Source: Tubulinosema ratisbonensis
Taxonomy: Eukaryota; Microsporidia; Tubulinosematidae
Assembly: GCA_004000155.1 (NCBI GenBank)
Contig: RCSS01000141.1
Span: 1 to 13,159 of the forward strand
Direction: 5' to 3'
Length of the DNA: 13,159 nucleotides
A program made the position numbers and the translations under genes. The notes beneath the pieces are model-generated. The model was not told the origin of the DNA. It worked only from the letters and a program-made list of their open reading frames with translations, and ran no database searches. Below, in pieces: positions 1 to 8,626 of this stretch (positions within the stretch are counted from its first letter, which is position 1; every line of letters starts with the position of its first letter).

Positions 1-813
1 TTTGCTTTTGCATAAAGAAAAATAAGAGATTAAAAGATGTTGCTTGATTTTAAAACTCGAATCGGGAACCATAAAATATTATTGAAAAAATGAAATTTTA
101 AAAGTATTCGATGAAGTTCTTATATTTAATGCAAACACGAATATAGATTTGTATGAATGTTTGAAAATTAAATATTTTAAATCATAAAAAATCAATTATT
201 TAATTTCATAATATGAGTACTTGCATTTAAAATTAATACAAACCATGTAAATTAGCCTTACAGGTTTTCAAATGTTCTAATTAAATTCTTTTCATTATCA
301 CAAAATTATTTTTATCATAATAATTTAAAAATTATAATTTTCAGGCTATATTTATCAGGATTTCGCGACATTCATTCCAAATCTCAAATTTACTCTAAAG
401 TCATAACATTGTAATCTAAACAATTTCAGTTTCTTTGGTTTAAATTGAATTTTTTAAACTTATGGGTTTAGTCTAAAAATTACAGAAATATGTTAATTTT
501 TTAAAGCTGAAAGTAGAATCCCTTAAGTTTCTGTCAATAACATTAAAAAAACACATTCCAAAGGGCAAAATTTTATTTAAAAACTAATTTATAAAAATCT
601 TTACAAAATTTTTTAAGTTAAATAAATTTAAGGTATTTGTTTTTGTATATTTATTTTTACTACTCAGGCAAATTCACATTATTTGACTTATTACTTAATA
701 TATATCCCTAATTAAACACTTTTGGCATTTAACACATTTTTAAATTTACAATCAATTTTACTAAACCTTANNNNTTAATACTAACCTAACTTTTATTAAA
801 TTTTTTTACTTTT
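1..813. other. Gene-free AT-rich region downstream of the zinc-finger gene
   Basis: I find no credible ORF, tRNA or rRNA here. The sequence is mostly A/T, with a few less AT-biased words around 350-420 and 505-565 that do not translate into anything recognisable on either strand. It lies 3' of the minus-strand zinc-finger gene, so its right edge should hold that gene's 3' UTR and poly(A) site. No single poly(A) signal can be chosen, because AATAAA-like words are common by chance here. A run of four N at 771-774 marks an unresolved spot. Confidence 0.6.
771..774. other. Assembly ambiguity (four N)
   Basis: Four undetermined bases lie in the 3' flank of the zinc-finger gene. Single or paired Ns also occur at 1157 (one unknown residue in the zinc-finger protein), 2974, 3400 and 3402 (two unknown residues in the HECT ligase), and at 6971, 6978 and 7032-7033 (between the convergent genes). 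None breaks a reading frame. They look like unresolved base calls rather than biology. Confidence 0.9.
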
Positions 814-1425
814 TCATAGTTTTTTTTGCATATTTATCTTATGAAAATGGGCTAAATGGTAATTCAATCCTTTGATTTGTTTATACCTTTTATTGCAAAA
901 AAAGAATTTGCAACAAAACTTACTTTCTGCATTAGAATTACATTTAAACTGAATATGTTCTAGAAATCTAGAAAAATCAGGCATCTTCTTTCCACAACCA
1001 TATCTCCTACAAACAAAAACTCTTCCTTCCACCTTCGAAATATACTCAAAATACAGCGCTTTACACGTATCCATATTTTCACATTTTGGTTCTTTAAAAG
1101 AGGTCTCTGATTTAAACTCTATGTCATTGGAAGAGAAACAAAACACTAAATTTCTTNGAATAGAACTACTTGCTTGTGAATAACTCTTAGTTTGAGTTAA
1201 TAAAGACACATTTTGGTAGTTTTCGACAGGTAGCAAGATTTCTTTTGGATAAGAAAAAGAATTTTCTAGGTTAGCAAATTGGGTATTACTTAGAAAATCA
1301 AGCGGTAAGCTTTGTGGAGAGAAATTACCGTATTGCGGATTCCTTTTATGGCATACCTGACTGTAATTTCTCAAATTTTCTGTGTCAACATTCATATTGT
1401 AGTATTGGTTGAACCAGTCTCTCAT
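814..1425 (-). CDS. Sfp1/JAZF1-like two-finger zinc-finger protein
   Basis: This is a 203-residue protein, probably a nuclear DNA-binding regulator. The frame stays open upstream to a TTG at 1482, but I choose the ATG at 1423-1425 because a CCC run lies six bases before it. The N-terminal ~130 residues are low-complexity (Ser, Asn, Gln, Phe) and unrecognised. Two zinc fingers sit at the C-terminus. Finger 1 has C139, C144, H157 and C162 (C-x4-C-x12-H-x4-C), an unusual last ligand. Finger 2 has C172, C177, H190 and H195, with an extra H193. Its GLNYHLAHFH stretch closely resembles the GLKYHxxHGH signature of yeast Sfp1 and animal JAZF1. Yeast Sfp1 activates ribosomal-protein and ribosome-biogenesis genes; applying that role here is inference. 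The protein is far shorter than yeast Sfp1. One residue is unknown because of the N at 1157. The finger assignment is fairly firm, the orthology tentative. Confidence 0.75.
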   Translation of the reverse strand: MRDWFNQYYNMNVDTENLRNYSQVCHKRNPQYGNFSPQSLPLDFLSNTQFANLENSFSYPKEILLPVENYQNVSLLTQTKSYSQASSSIXRNLVFCFSSNDIEFKSETSFKEPKCENMDTCKALYFEYISKVEGRVFVCRRYGCGKKMPDFSRFLEHIQFKCNSNAESKFCCKFFFCNKRYKQIKGLNYHLAHFHKINMQKKL

Positions 1426-1428
1426 GAA

Positions 1429-1431
1429 GGG
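1429..1431 (-). promoter_or_regulatory. CCC start-proximal motif of the zinc-finger gene
   Basis: On the minus strand CCC occupies -6 to -4 relative to the ATG at 1425 (reading CCCTTCATG). Runs of C or G are rare in the flanking DNA, and CCC/GGG-like motifs immediately 5' of start codons are a reported microsporidian signal. Here the motif decides between the ATG and the longer open frame. An AAATTT word lies further upstream at 1486-1491 but is expected by chance at this base composition. Confidence 0.6.
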
Positions 1432-2850
1432 TAATAATTCGATTTTATAAAACAAACTCTTGATGTATTTTGAGCAGATCAAACAAAATTTATCAAAATA
1501 TCATAAGAAATTTAATTTATAATAATAGAATGAACTAATTTGTTCGAATTAGCCATTTGTTTTGATTAATTAACCAAAAATTAACCCAAATTACATTTTT
1601 AAAAACTTATACAAATACATCTTAAAATTGATTACAAATTTTGATCTAATATAAAAATATCAGATTTTAGGATGGTTTAAACTTAAACTCATGCTTTTAC
1701 CATGATTTGCGTCAAAATAAAGTAGGTTTACAACCTTAAAAAATCAAGTCTTTTTTAATTAATAAATCAATTTGTTTTATTGAAATTTTACAGGATTGCC
1801 AAATTAAAGGAAAACAATCAAAAATATTTTTTATTTTAAAAATAAATAGAAATAAAGAGTACCAAAATAAAACCTATGCCAAAATATTTATTGTTTTTTT
1901 AAGTAAGTTTTTAACAAATATCAGTTGTTCGTACGGAATAAGTTTGTAAAATAGGAATGATTCTCAACAAAGCTAATTATTTATGAGATAAGTTTGTTTG
2001 TTAAGAGGTTAGGGAGGTTAATTAAAGAAAGTGAACCAGCCAGGTATTTTAAAAAAGTAAATGTTTGTAAGAGTAGTTAAGTAAGGTGAATTAAACATTG
2101 TGAGTTGATTAAAAATTATTCTTACGATTACATTTACACAATGAGATTGTATAAAATAAATAAGAAGAATAATTTAAAGTTTTTTAGTGCAAAAGATGAG
2201 TAATTACTTTATTTTTTAAGAGACTTTACCTAAAAGGGGAATTTTTATGATCAAAAATTAAGAGATTCTCTACAAAACATCTTACAATTTAAGTAAATTT
2301 ATTACAGAACTGCTCTCTTAATAAAATTTGACATTCGAGTTTACAAATAAAAATAAATTAATCAATTTTATATAAATTGATGCAAAATTATCGAATTAAT
2401 AATATTTTGGGGAAGCGATGGTGTTAACTATCCTTAAGGGTTGAAAACAGGTCAAATGAATTTATATTTACAAAATAATCTTAGACATTTGTTGAAAATT
2501 TTTATCATATTCTAAAGAATTTTAGAATGATGTCATAAAATTTTAACAAAAATTTACAAATATCACAAAAAAACTCCTTTTTTATTTTTAAAATAATTAA
2601 AAAAGAGTGCCTTAAAAATTTAAGAAGACTTATAATGAAAATTTTTATTTTTTTATGTTAAATTTTGTTAATTAAAATATCATTTTTTGTAAAAAAAAGA
2701 TTAAAAATTAATTAATTTTAATAATTAATTAAATTTTTATATATTCTAAGATTATTTTCTTAATTTACTGACAAAAATTTTATTAAAACAGAATTTAATT
2801 AATAGACAAATTGTTGAATTGAAATTTTTTAACAGACTTTTATTTCAAAA
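1432..2850. other. Gene-free AT-rich region between zinc-finger and HECT genes
   Basis: About 1.4 kb separates the zinc-finger gene start from the HECT gene stop; both genes are on the minus strand. No ORF of meaningful length, RNA gene or repeat array is visible. The part at 1920-2450 is slightly less A/T-biased and has several short G-runs (for example 2009-2016, 2236-2239, 2409-2412), but the ATGs after them open only a few codons. 2690-2740 is a self-complementary TTAATTAA-rich tract typical of A/T noise. The 3' UTR of the HECT gene should occupy the right edge. Confidence 0.6.
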
Positions 2851-5034
2851 TTATACTAAAAAGAATCCTTTTGTATAATTAATAGCAGTGTCAATCTTAT
2901 TTTCTAATTTCTCTTTAGATGAATACTCTGGCACCATCAAAATATTAAAACAAGTCTGCGCACTCGGCAATCTNTCAGTATCACACCCATTTTTCATAAA
3001 CACTATTCTTAATACACTGCCTGTAACAGGTATTCTATCATTTCCTGTGATAAACTGAATTAATTTTCTTTTTTTTTCTTCATCATAATTTTCTACGATT
3101 TCCCAAAACCAAACTGCTATACTGTCTTCTGCTTCATATCCCCTATAAATACAAGTATCCTTTAGTAATTTTATGTTAATTGCTTTTGAACCAACTATTA
3201 TTTTCTCTAATTCTCTCGCATGTAAAAATTCAAAAGAGGTTGGCTGAATTACACTGAGAAATCCTTTTCTGATTGATCTCATAAATGGTTCTATTGCTTC
3301 AACTGTCAAAAATTTATAATACCTGGTAACAAAAAAATTTACATTCTCTTTCGTTACAGATATTTTATCTCCATTTTTTATCAATTTTTTTTCTAAAATN
3401 TNATCTCCACTTTGATAACAAATATAAAATGTTTGACCTGAAGAGCATATTTCTTCATCTGTCATTCTCAAAAGATTCTTTAAAGAATGATAAATTGGTT
3501 CATCTATTTCTTTTAAGTCTTCTAATTCTGTGTCTTTGTCTAACAATCTTTTAAAAAATAATGTTGGAAATGGTAAATTTAGAACAACATTGTTGTACAA
3601 AGCTATTCCTATAATCTTGCCTATACACTCGTATTCAGGTCTTTGATAAGATCCATTCAATTTAAACCAAAGAATATTTTCTTTATTCTCAAATAATCTT
3701 TTTTCTTCTCTGATTTCTTCACTTAATAATTGAAAATATTCTTTTTTTATTCCACCTTGATCCTCTCCCTCTTCTTTGTTAAAAATTACTTTTACCTGTT
3801 TTCTTAAATCAAAATTAGGTGTCTTTCTTAAAAGTTTAAGTGTCTGTGAATAAATTGTGCTTCTATTAATTGTAATATAAAAATAAGGGACCTTTTCTCC
3901 TTCAAATAAAGCTCTAAAAAAGGTTTCTTGTAAAGATTCTTTCACCAAATCAGAATTCTCATATTTAATAAAATCTGATTTGGTAGATAAAGCAAGAATA
4001 AAAGTAAAATCAAAAATGGATCTTTGGCTGTTTTTGTAATAACAGAACTCTTCATGGATGTTAATTCTTCTGCTAAAATTTTTTAAATAAAAATCTTCAT
4101 AGCTAAAAATTTTTGTTTTTTCGTTGATCAAATATAAAATTTTGTAAATATTTAAAAGATCAACAAGGTAATCGTTTTCTCTTATGTCAATTTTTATTTG
4201 CTTTTCCAAATAATTTCCTAAATTTAATTTTGTATTTTTATAATCTTCAAAGGTAAACCTTGGATTGATAAAACAAAATTCTTTTTGGTTGCAAATGTCT
4301 TTGGCTGTGTTCACTGATTTTAGTTCTAACATTTCATCGTACATATTTTGCATATCGTAGAACGATTTTGATAAAATTTTTGAGAACCCAGAATTGATCT
4401 TTTTATCTTTGATTACAATAGAAAACACTCTAATAATAAAAGATCTGAGAAAATAATTAGAAGAAATTTTAAATTTCAAGATCAACAAATACAAAACACC
4501 CTCAAATAAAATTAAATCTTCTTCGGAATATTCTGGTTTCATTAAAAACTTACAGTACGTATGACACTCTTTTTGGCTAATTGTATTCAAACACCTTTCG
4601 TAAAAATCAAACAGTTCTAAAGTAATACACTCTTCACTCTCAAATATTTCCTTGCATTGAATATCATTATTAGATTTTTTTTCTGCCAAATCAAATGACT
4701 CTCTTCTGAGAAGTTCTTTTTTGTTTTCTGGATTATTTTCTTTTTCCTGCGAAAAGGTTACTGCTTTGTTATGACACTCTCCTTCTTCTAAAAATGCTAT
4801 CAAAAAAAACATATAATCCAAAATAACACTCCCCCTATCAACAAATTTTGCAGCTACTGAGGAATATTTCTGAGTTATTTTTGATTGATTTTGACACAAA
4901 AAAATATCCCCATACTCACTCAAAACACATGATACTCTTTTTAAAGTTTTGTTTTCAGCTCTGATCTTGCAAAATATCTTGCCACAGCCATTTACACAGC
5001 CCCTTTTTAGTTGATTGAAATATTGGTTGTACAT
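2851..5034 (-). CDS. HECT-type E3 ubiquitin ligase with AZUL finger, UBE3A/E6AP-like
   Basis: This 727-residue protein transfers ubiquitin from an E2 through a catalytic cysteine to substrates. The start carries a Gly-Cys-rich AZUL-type zinc finger: YFNQL followed by GC13, C17, C22 and C47. This matches the spacing of the amino-terminal finger of UBE3A, which in animals binds the proteasome subunit Rpn10. Residues ~50-380 are helical, charged and unrecognised. The HECT domain runs from ~385 to 727, with GEDQGGI around G427/G428, [15 protein letters not shown] at 465-479 (N-lobe), and a C-lobe ending in LPSAQTCFN with catalytic C695, then PEYSSKEKL and a C-terminal GFFLV tail. That ending resembles UBE3A more than the Rsp5/NEDD4 class, and no C2 or WW domains are present. 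Animal UBE3A is about 850-875 residues, so this version is shortened in the middle. Unknown residues at 545 and 687 come from Ns at 3400/3402 and 2974. The frame is otherwise intact, and the start is backed by a CCCC run. Confidence 0.93.
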   Translation of the reverse strand: MYNQYFNQLKRGCVNGCGKIFCKIRAENKTLKRVSCVLSEYGDIFLCQNQSKITQKYSSVAAKFVDRGSVILDYMFFLIAFLEEGECHNKAVTFSQEKENNPENKKELLRRESFDLAEKKSNNDIQCKEIFESEECITLELFDFYERCLNTISQKECHTYCKFLMKPEYSEEDLILFEGVLYLLILKFKISSNYFLRSFIIRVFSIVIKDKKINSGFSKILSKSFYDMQNMYDEMLELKSVNTAKDICNQKEFCFINPRFTFEDYKNTKLNLGNYLEKQIKIDIRENDYLVDLLNIYKILYLINEKTKIFSYEDFYLKNFSRRINIHEEFCYYKNSQRSIFDFTFILALSTKSDFIKYENSDLVKESLQETFFRALFEGEKVPYFYITINRSTIYSQTLKLLRKTPNFDLRKQVKVIFNKEEGEDQGGIKKEYFQLLSEEIREEKRLFENKENILWFKLNGSYQRPEYECIGKIIGIALYNNVVLNLPFPTLFFKRLLDKDTELEDLKEIDEPIYHSLKNLLRMTDEEICSSGQTFYICYQSGDXILEKKLIKNGDKISVTKENVNFFVTRYYKFLTVEAIEPFMRSIRKGFLSVIQPTSFEFLHARELEKIIVGSKAINIKLLKDTCIYRGYEAEDSIAVWFWEIVENYDEEKKRKLIQFITGNDRIPVTGSVLRIVFMKNGCDTXRLPSAQTCFNILMVPEYSSKEKLENKIDTAINYTKGFFLV

Positions 5035-5038
5035 GGGG
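5035..5038 (-). promoter_or_regulatory. CCCC start-proximal motif of the HECT ligase gene
   Basis: CCCC abuts the ATG on the minus strand (AGCCCCATG, -4 to -1), preceded by a long A-rich tract. It is the only C-run in the adjoining ~700 bases, so it stands out sharply. It fits the CCC-like signal seen next to microsporidian start codons and confirms that the N-terminal AZUL finger belongs to the protein. A TTATAA-like word (5080-5086) and AAATTT (5090-5095) lie about 50-60 bases upstream but are not significant on their own. Confidence 0.65.
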
Positions 5039-5738
5039 CTTTTTTTTTGTTTTTTTATTTAAGGAGTAAAAAGGAGAATTTTATAAACCAAATTTTCCAA
5101 AAAATGATGATCCAAAAAAATTTTTTTATTTTTTCTCCTTAAAAATATCACTCTAACTTTTAAAAATAATGATAATCTAAAAAAATAAAAACTTCATTTC
5201 TCCGTGAAAAAATATATTCTCAATTTTTATAAACATATTTTTTATAAAAAATACCTCATCTTTATAAAAGTTAAAATATATAAAAAATTGATAAAACAAT
5301 TGATAAAATTATTTTAAATTTGAACATAGAGATTACTTTAAAAAACCACATGTTTATAAATAAATGAATTTTAATAATAAAACAGTGTAAATTTTATATT
5401 TCTAAGTTTTTAAGTGTTTTATAAATTCACAATAAAATTAAAATACTTTAAAATTTTATAAAAAACTGAAATATAAAATCTAAATAAAATAAATAATTTC
5501 ATTATTTAAATATTAATTAAATAAAGAAAAATAAATTGTATGCTTAAGAAGAGCTAAATTAAAAAAGGATTTATATACAAAAATATTAGTAAAAATAAAA
5601 TATTTAATTAAACTATTAAATTAAAAAATAATTATTTTTTAACCTGCAAATAAATTAAATTTTTACTTTTTTATTTAAAAAATAATATTTAATAAATAAT
5701 AAAATATTAATTTTATTATTTTATTTTTTTATTTTTTT
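5039..5738. promoter_or_regulatory. A/T-only divergent promoter region, HECT ligase and Arp8-like genes
   Basis: About 700 bases lie between the divergent starts of the HECT gene (leftward) and the Arp8-like gene (rightward), so both promoters should be here. From roughly 5100 to 5738 the sequence is nearly all A and T, with long A and T tracts and many TATA-like words. No specific binding site can be singled out. No ORF or RNA gene is visible. Confidence 0.5.
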
Positions 5739-6953
5739 ATGGTAAACCAATTGAACAAACAAATTAATGCACCAAGCTTTCCTGTCTTAACAATCCAAAA
5801 CAAATACGTACAAAGTTACTTCATGAAGAATGACAATTCATACTACACAAGAACAGATTACACTTACAATGAAAAAGAGATTATTTTATTGACTTATAAT
5901 AAAATTATTTACAAAGAAAAATCTCTTTCTCATTCACTTTTCTTAAATTTAGGAAGTAACACTCAAAAATTTAAATCTCTTTCTTCTTTTGTTGATGAAT
6001 TTGAGAATCTTATTTTAAAATTAGAAATACAAAGATTTTCTAATATTGTTTTTGTTTTTTATGATTATCTGACTAGGAGTGAAATTATGGGGGTATTAGA
6101 TTCATTTTTAATGAAGTTACAAATGAAATCTGCTATGATTTTACCATTTTCTTTGATGGTTTCAGTGTCTCTTACTCTGAATAATTGTATTTCTATGATT
6201 TTATGTGATGATGGTGCTATTTTTGGGTACATTGATGATAATTGTTTATTAGACATTTACAGGCTTAGTTCTACTAAAGAATTCTCTTATGGGTTTAAAG
6301 TCATGGATGAAGAAGATTTTTCAGAAGAATTTAGTAAAAAGAACGGAGACCAGAAGTTTATCTGTGATTTGTGTCATTTGGTAAACTTTTATGACAAAAT
6401 GAGTGAACATTTTAAAATAGAACACTTCGGAAAAGATACTTTTGACAAAGAAAATTTGCATATCATTCCAATAGAAACAAAAGAAGAAGACGAAGAAATT
6501 AAAAAAGAGAATTCACAAAAAAGTAGAAGAAAAACAAAAGGAAAAGAAAGAAAAATTTCTGAGGAAGATAAAGTAGAGCCAGAAAAGGTAAAAAAAAAGG
6601 TATTTCCTTCTCAAGAATCTTTTTTAGAAATAGAACATTTTGATTTTTTAAACCAAGTACTTTACCTTTTAAAGAAATATGTTTCTGTCTCTAAGAATGA
6701 TAAAAATAAAAAAGTAATTAATGTATTGGTATCAATACAAAGTAATAGTAAAGATTTCTCAGAATTAATTAAATCAATTAAAGAAAGTGTAGAAGGAAAT
6801 GTTTTGGTGGTGGAAGAATGTGAGAATAAAGCAATAATTGGTGCTAATATGATTTGTAGTGTTGAAACAGCTAAAGAATTGTGGATTTCTGATCAAGAAT
6901 GGTGTGATTTTAAGCTTAGAATTTTAAAAGAAAAAGTGCTTTTTAATATTTGA
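5739..6953 (+). CDS. Arp8-like degenerate actin-fold protein with inserted C2H2 finger
   Basis: This 404-residue protein is probably a nuclear subunit of an INO80-type chromatin remodeller. The best recognition point is the C-terminus: IIGANMICSVETAKELWISD then EWCDFKLRILKEKVLFNI (residues 367-404). It follows the actin/Arp8 ending, in which Arp8 has a TTQELWI-type stretch, an EW pair and an R-x-LRE motif. Residues 100-172 (NIVFVFYDYLTRSEIMGVLDSFL, then a predicted strand-rich ICDDGAIFGYID-like segment) resemble the actin core of Arp8. The usual ATP phosphate loops are not evident. A C2H2 finger is inserted at 207-230 (C209, C212, H224, H229), followed by a Lys/Glu-rich linker at ~247-288 with a likely nuclear signal near KSRRKTKGKERK. 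Yeast and human Arp8 are about 880 and 620 residues, so this is short. The ATG follows a pure A/T leader with no CCC/GGG. Tandem stops TGA-TAA end the gene, and AATAAA occurs at 6957-6962. Another Arp class is possible. Confidence 0.72.
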   Translation: MVNQLNKQINAPSFPVLTIQNKYVQSYFMKNDNSYYTRTDYTYNEKEIILLTYNKIIYKEKSLSHSLFLNLGSNTQKFKSLSSFVDEFENLILKLEIQRFSNIVFVFYDYLTRSEIMGVLDSFLMKLQMKSAMILPFSLMVSVSLTLNNCISMILCDDGAIFGYIDDNCLLDIYRLSSTKEFSYGFKVMDEEDFSEEFSKKNGDQKFICDLCHLVNFYDKMSEHFKIEHFGKDTFDKENLHIIPIETKEEDEEIKKENSQKSRRKTKGKERKISEEDKVEPEKVKKKVFPSQESFLEIEHFDFLNQVLYLLKKYVSVSKNDKNKKVINVLVSIQSNSKDFSELIKSIKESVEGNVLVVEECENKAIIGANMICSVETAKELWISDQEWCDFKLRILKEKVLFNI

Positions 6954-7059
6954 TAAAATAAAAAATATTANTTTAAANATTAAAAAACATGAAAATAATT
7001 AAACTAACCAATCATAATTCATTAAATAATTNNTTTATTTTTTATACTCATTTTATTTA
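6954..7059. other. Short spacer between convergent genes
   Basis: Only 106 bases separate the stop codons of the Arp8-like gene (+) and the Sft2-like gene (-), so both 3' ends and poly(A) sites must fit here or the transcripts overlap. AATAAA words occur on both strands. Four bases are N (6971, 6978, 7032-7033), so the exact 3' signals cannot be read. Confidence 0.6.
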
Positions 7060-7587
7060 TTATCTCTTAAGTAACAATTTTATAATACTAGACAATCCAT
7101 CACTTCCTCCTGGTACTAATGCAATAACAAATGCAACAAAAGTAACAATCTGACCTAAACACAAAAACAAATGTAAAAAGTAGCTTTTTACATAATAACC
7201 AGCATAAATGGTTAAGAAGGTACATGCCATGAAAGCAACAGTGTAATTTCTCTTCTTTCCTCTAAAAACTTTCTTAAAATAAGTTTTAAACCCAAAAATA
7301 AAACCAAACATCAAAAAGAAGAAATAATTTGAAATTGCATAAGGCAAAGCAAATCTTATTGGACTGGTTACAGCGCCAAGAATGTTGAAAAATGAATAAG
7401 CCATGGTTACCATTCCTATAGCTAAGCAGAAAAAGAAGGCTAGCATTCTTTGGCTAAAAGTCATGTTAAAGTGTTCTAAGTCAATGGATCTCTTCTTAAA
7501 CAAGTCGTTCTTGGTGAATGGGATTGAGAATTTGGTGTCTAATGAGTCATTCATGTTCAGTGCGTTCTCCAATTCTGTGTACTTCAT
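7060..7587 (-). CDS. SFT2: Sft2/Got1-family Golgi membrane traffic protein
   Basis: This is a 175-residue, four-pass membrane protein. In yeast, Sft2 is a Golgi protein linked to fusion of endosome-derived vesicles with the late Golgi and to the t-SNARE Sed5; that role is assigned here by family. The soluble N-terminus spans residues 1-47. The probable membrane segments are 48-71, 80-100, 115-133 and 137-158. Family hallmarks are IRFALPYAISN entering segment 2, a basic cytosolic loop (KKVFRGKKRN, ~105-114) before segment 3, and the VPGG motif at 158-161 just after segment 4, equivalent to the IPGG of fungal and animal Sft2 proteins. The length is similar to human SFT2D proteins and a little shorter than yeast Sft2. 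The ATG is supported by a GGGG motif. It converges with the Arp8-like gene. The frame is intact and the family call is fairly sure. Confidence 0.88.
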   Translation of the reverse strand: MKYTELENALNMNDSLDTKFSIPFTKNDLFKKRSIDLEHFNMTFSQRMLAFFFCLAIGMVTMAYSFFNILGAVTSPIRFALPYAISNYFFFLMFGFIFGFKTYFKKVFRGKKRNYTVAFMACTFLTIYAGYYVKSYFLHLFLCLGQIVTFVAFVIALVPGGSDGLSSIIKLLLKR

Positions 7588-7592
7588 TCTTA

Positions 7593-7596
7593 CCCC
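7593..7596 (-). promoter_or_regulatory. GGGG start-proximal motif of the Sft2-like gene
   Basis: On the minus strand GGGG lies at -9 to -6 before the ATG (GGGGTAAGAATG), behind an A-rich tract. It is the GGG form of the microsporidian start-proximal signal. The GTAAG inside it resembles a microsporidian 5' splice site. An intron is unlikely, since the ATG follows at once and the downstream frame is complete. AAATTT at 7626-7631 lies about 40 bases upstream. Confidence 0.55.
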
Positions 7597-8239
7597 TTTG
7601 TTTTTTTTAGTTTTAAATTATTTAGAAATTTTAATTTTTCAACCAATCAAAATGAAACATAAGATAAGAAATAAAAATAAAAAAATAAATAAATTATTTA
7701 TTTTCATACAAAATTGTTAGAGTTTTAAACAGAAATTAAACAATGTTTTTAGACTTAAAAAATTATTTAAATAAATTACTTATATTTTAAAAAAAGAATT
7801 TTATTTTTTATGATTAAAATTCACCATAAATAAAATAAAAAGCCAAAAAAATTTGATATTTAAAATATATTTTGTTGTAAAATACATCTAAAAAATATTA
7901 TTGATTATTTGAAAATTTTATTAATTTATCAGTTAAATATTTTACTTTATATTTTATCTCAGATAAACTTATTTAGATTTAATTTATTAAATATTTTTTG
8001 CATTGTTTTAAAAAATAAATATTTTTTATAAAAAGTGTAAAATTATTAATAATCAGAAAATTAAAATTTAATCATATTAATTTTTAAAAAAAAATATAAA
8101 AATACATTTGATTAAAAAATAACTAATTGTTGGTAATTTAAACTTAGTATATCATTCTATGATTAATGTAATAGCATATTAAAAATCTTATACAAAAATA
8201 AATAAAAAAGTACCCTTTTTTTTGCAGTATAAAAGCCTA

Positions 8240-8340
8240 TTTCGATTTAAAAAATTATTAGACAAATCTATAATTCTCAAATATTAGTTTCGATTTAGAA
8301 AAACTCACATACTTAAAAAATATCTCTCTTAAATATTGAT
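8240..8340. repeat. Degenerate ~48-base direct repeat (two copies)
   Basis: The word TTTCGATTTA recurs at 8240-8249 and 8288-8297, and each copy is followed about 35-45 bases later by a CTC-A/T-AAATATT segment (around 8277-8285 and 8325-8337). A third, weaker start (TTTAAATTA) follows at 8340. CG-containing words are rare here, so the pairing is noticeable, but the spacer sequences differ and the repeat may be chance. Confidence 0.25.
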
Positions 8341-8421
8341 TTAAATTAAAAAATGATTTATTATCAAAAAATTAAAATATGTTATAATTTTAAAAAACAA
8401 ATAAATCAAGAATAAACTCAT
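8341..8421 (-). other. Possible 26-residue hydrophobic ORF behind a GGGAGGGG motif
   Basis: On the minus strand GGGAGGGGT directly precedes an ATG at 8419-8421, the strongest G-run in the gene-free DNA of this window. The frame then runs 26 codons to a TAA at 8341-8343. It encodes a very hydrophobic peptide rich in Phe, Ile and Leu with no recognised motif. In A/T-rich DNA such codons arise by default, so the peptide itself is weak evidence; only the promoter-like G-run makes the site worth recording. It could be a tiny membrane protein, the surviving 5' end of a dead gene, or chance. Confidence 0.2.
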
Positions 8422-8626
8422 ACCCCTCCCTACAAAATAAATAAAAAATACATGAAAAAATTACTGAAAAAATAATATTTCAAAAGAAAGTAAATATCTC
8501 AAAAAATTTGAAGCTAAAAAAAAAGAATTTTGGATTTTGAATAAAATTACTTTTATAAGTTTTCTATTCTTAAAAATAGAATCAAGAAAATTAATTTTAC
8601 TATTGTTACAATTGATATATTATAAG

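Noticed and set aside
50..75. CTCGAATCGGGAACC as a possible tRNA T-arm
   Set aside because: The five-base stems needed around the loop do not pair on either strand, and no acceptor stem or anticodon arm is found.
1426..1482. N-terminal extension of the zinc-finger frame to a TTG at 1482
   Set aside because: The initiator would be TTG, while an ATG with a CCC motif lies just inside at 1425; the added residues show no domain.
2690..2745. TTAATTAA-rich self-complementary tract as an inverted repeat
   Set aside because: It is made only of A/T words that pair with themselves by default in this composition.
6065..6256. 63-codon frame on the minus strand
   Set aside because: It lies wholly antisense to the Arp8-like gene and has no start motif or family likeness.
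7588..7596. GTAAG before the Sft2-like ATG as a 5' splice site
   Set aside because: It is part of the GGGG start motif; the frame beginning at the next ATG is complete and no matching 3' splice signal is needed.
7403..7720. 105-codon + strand frame overlapping the Sft2-like gene
   Set aside because: Its first part is the antisense of a well-supported membrane protein and the rest is A/T-derived Lys/Asn/Ile sequence.
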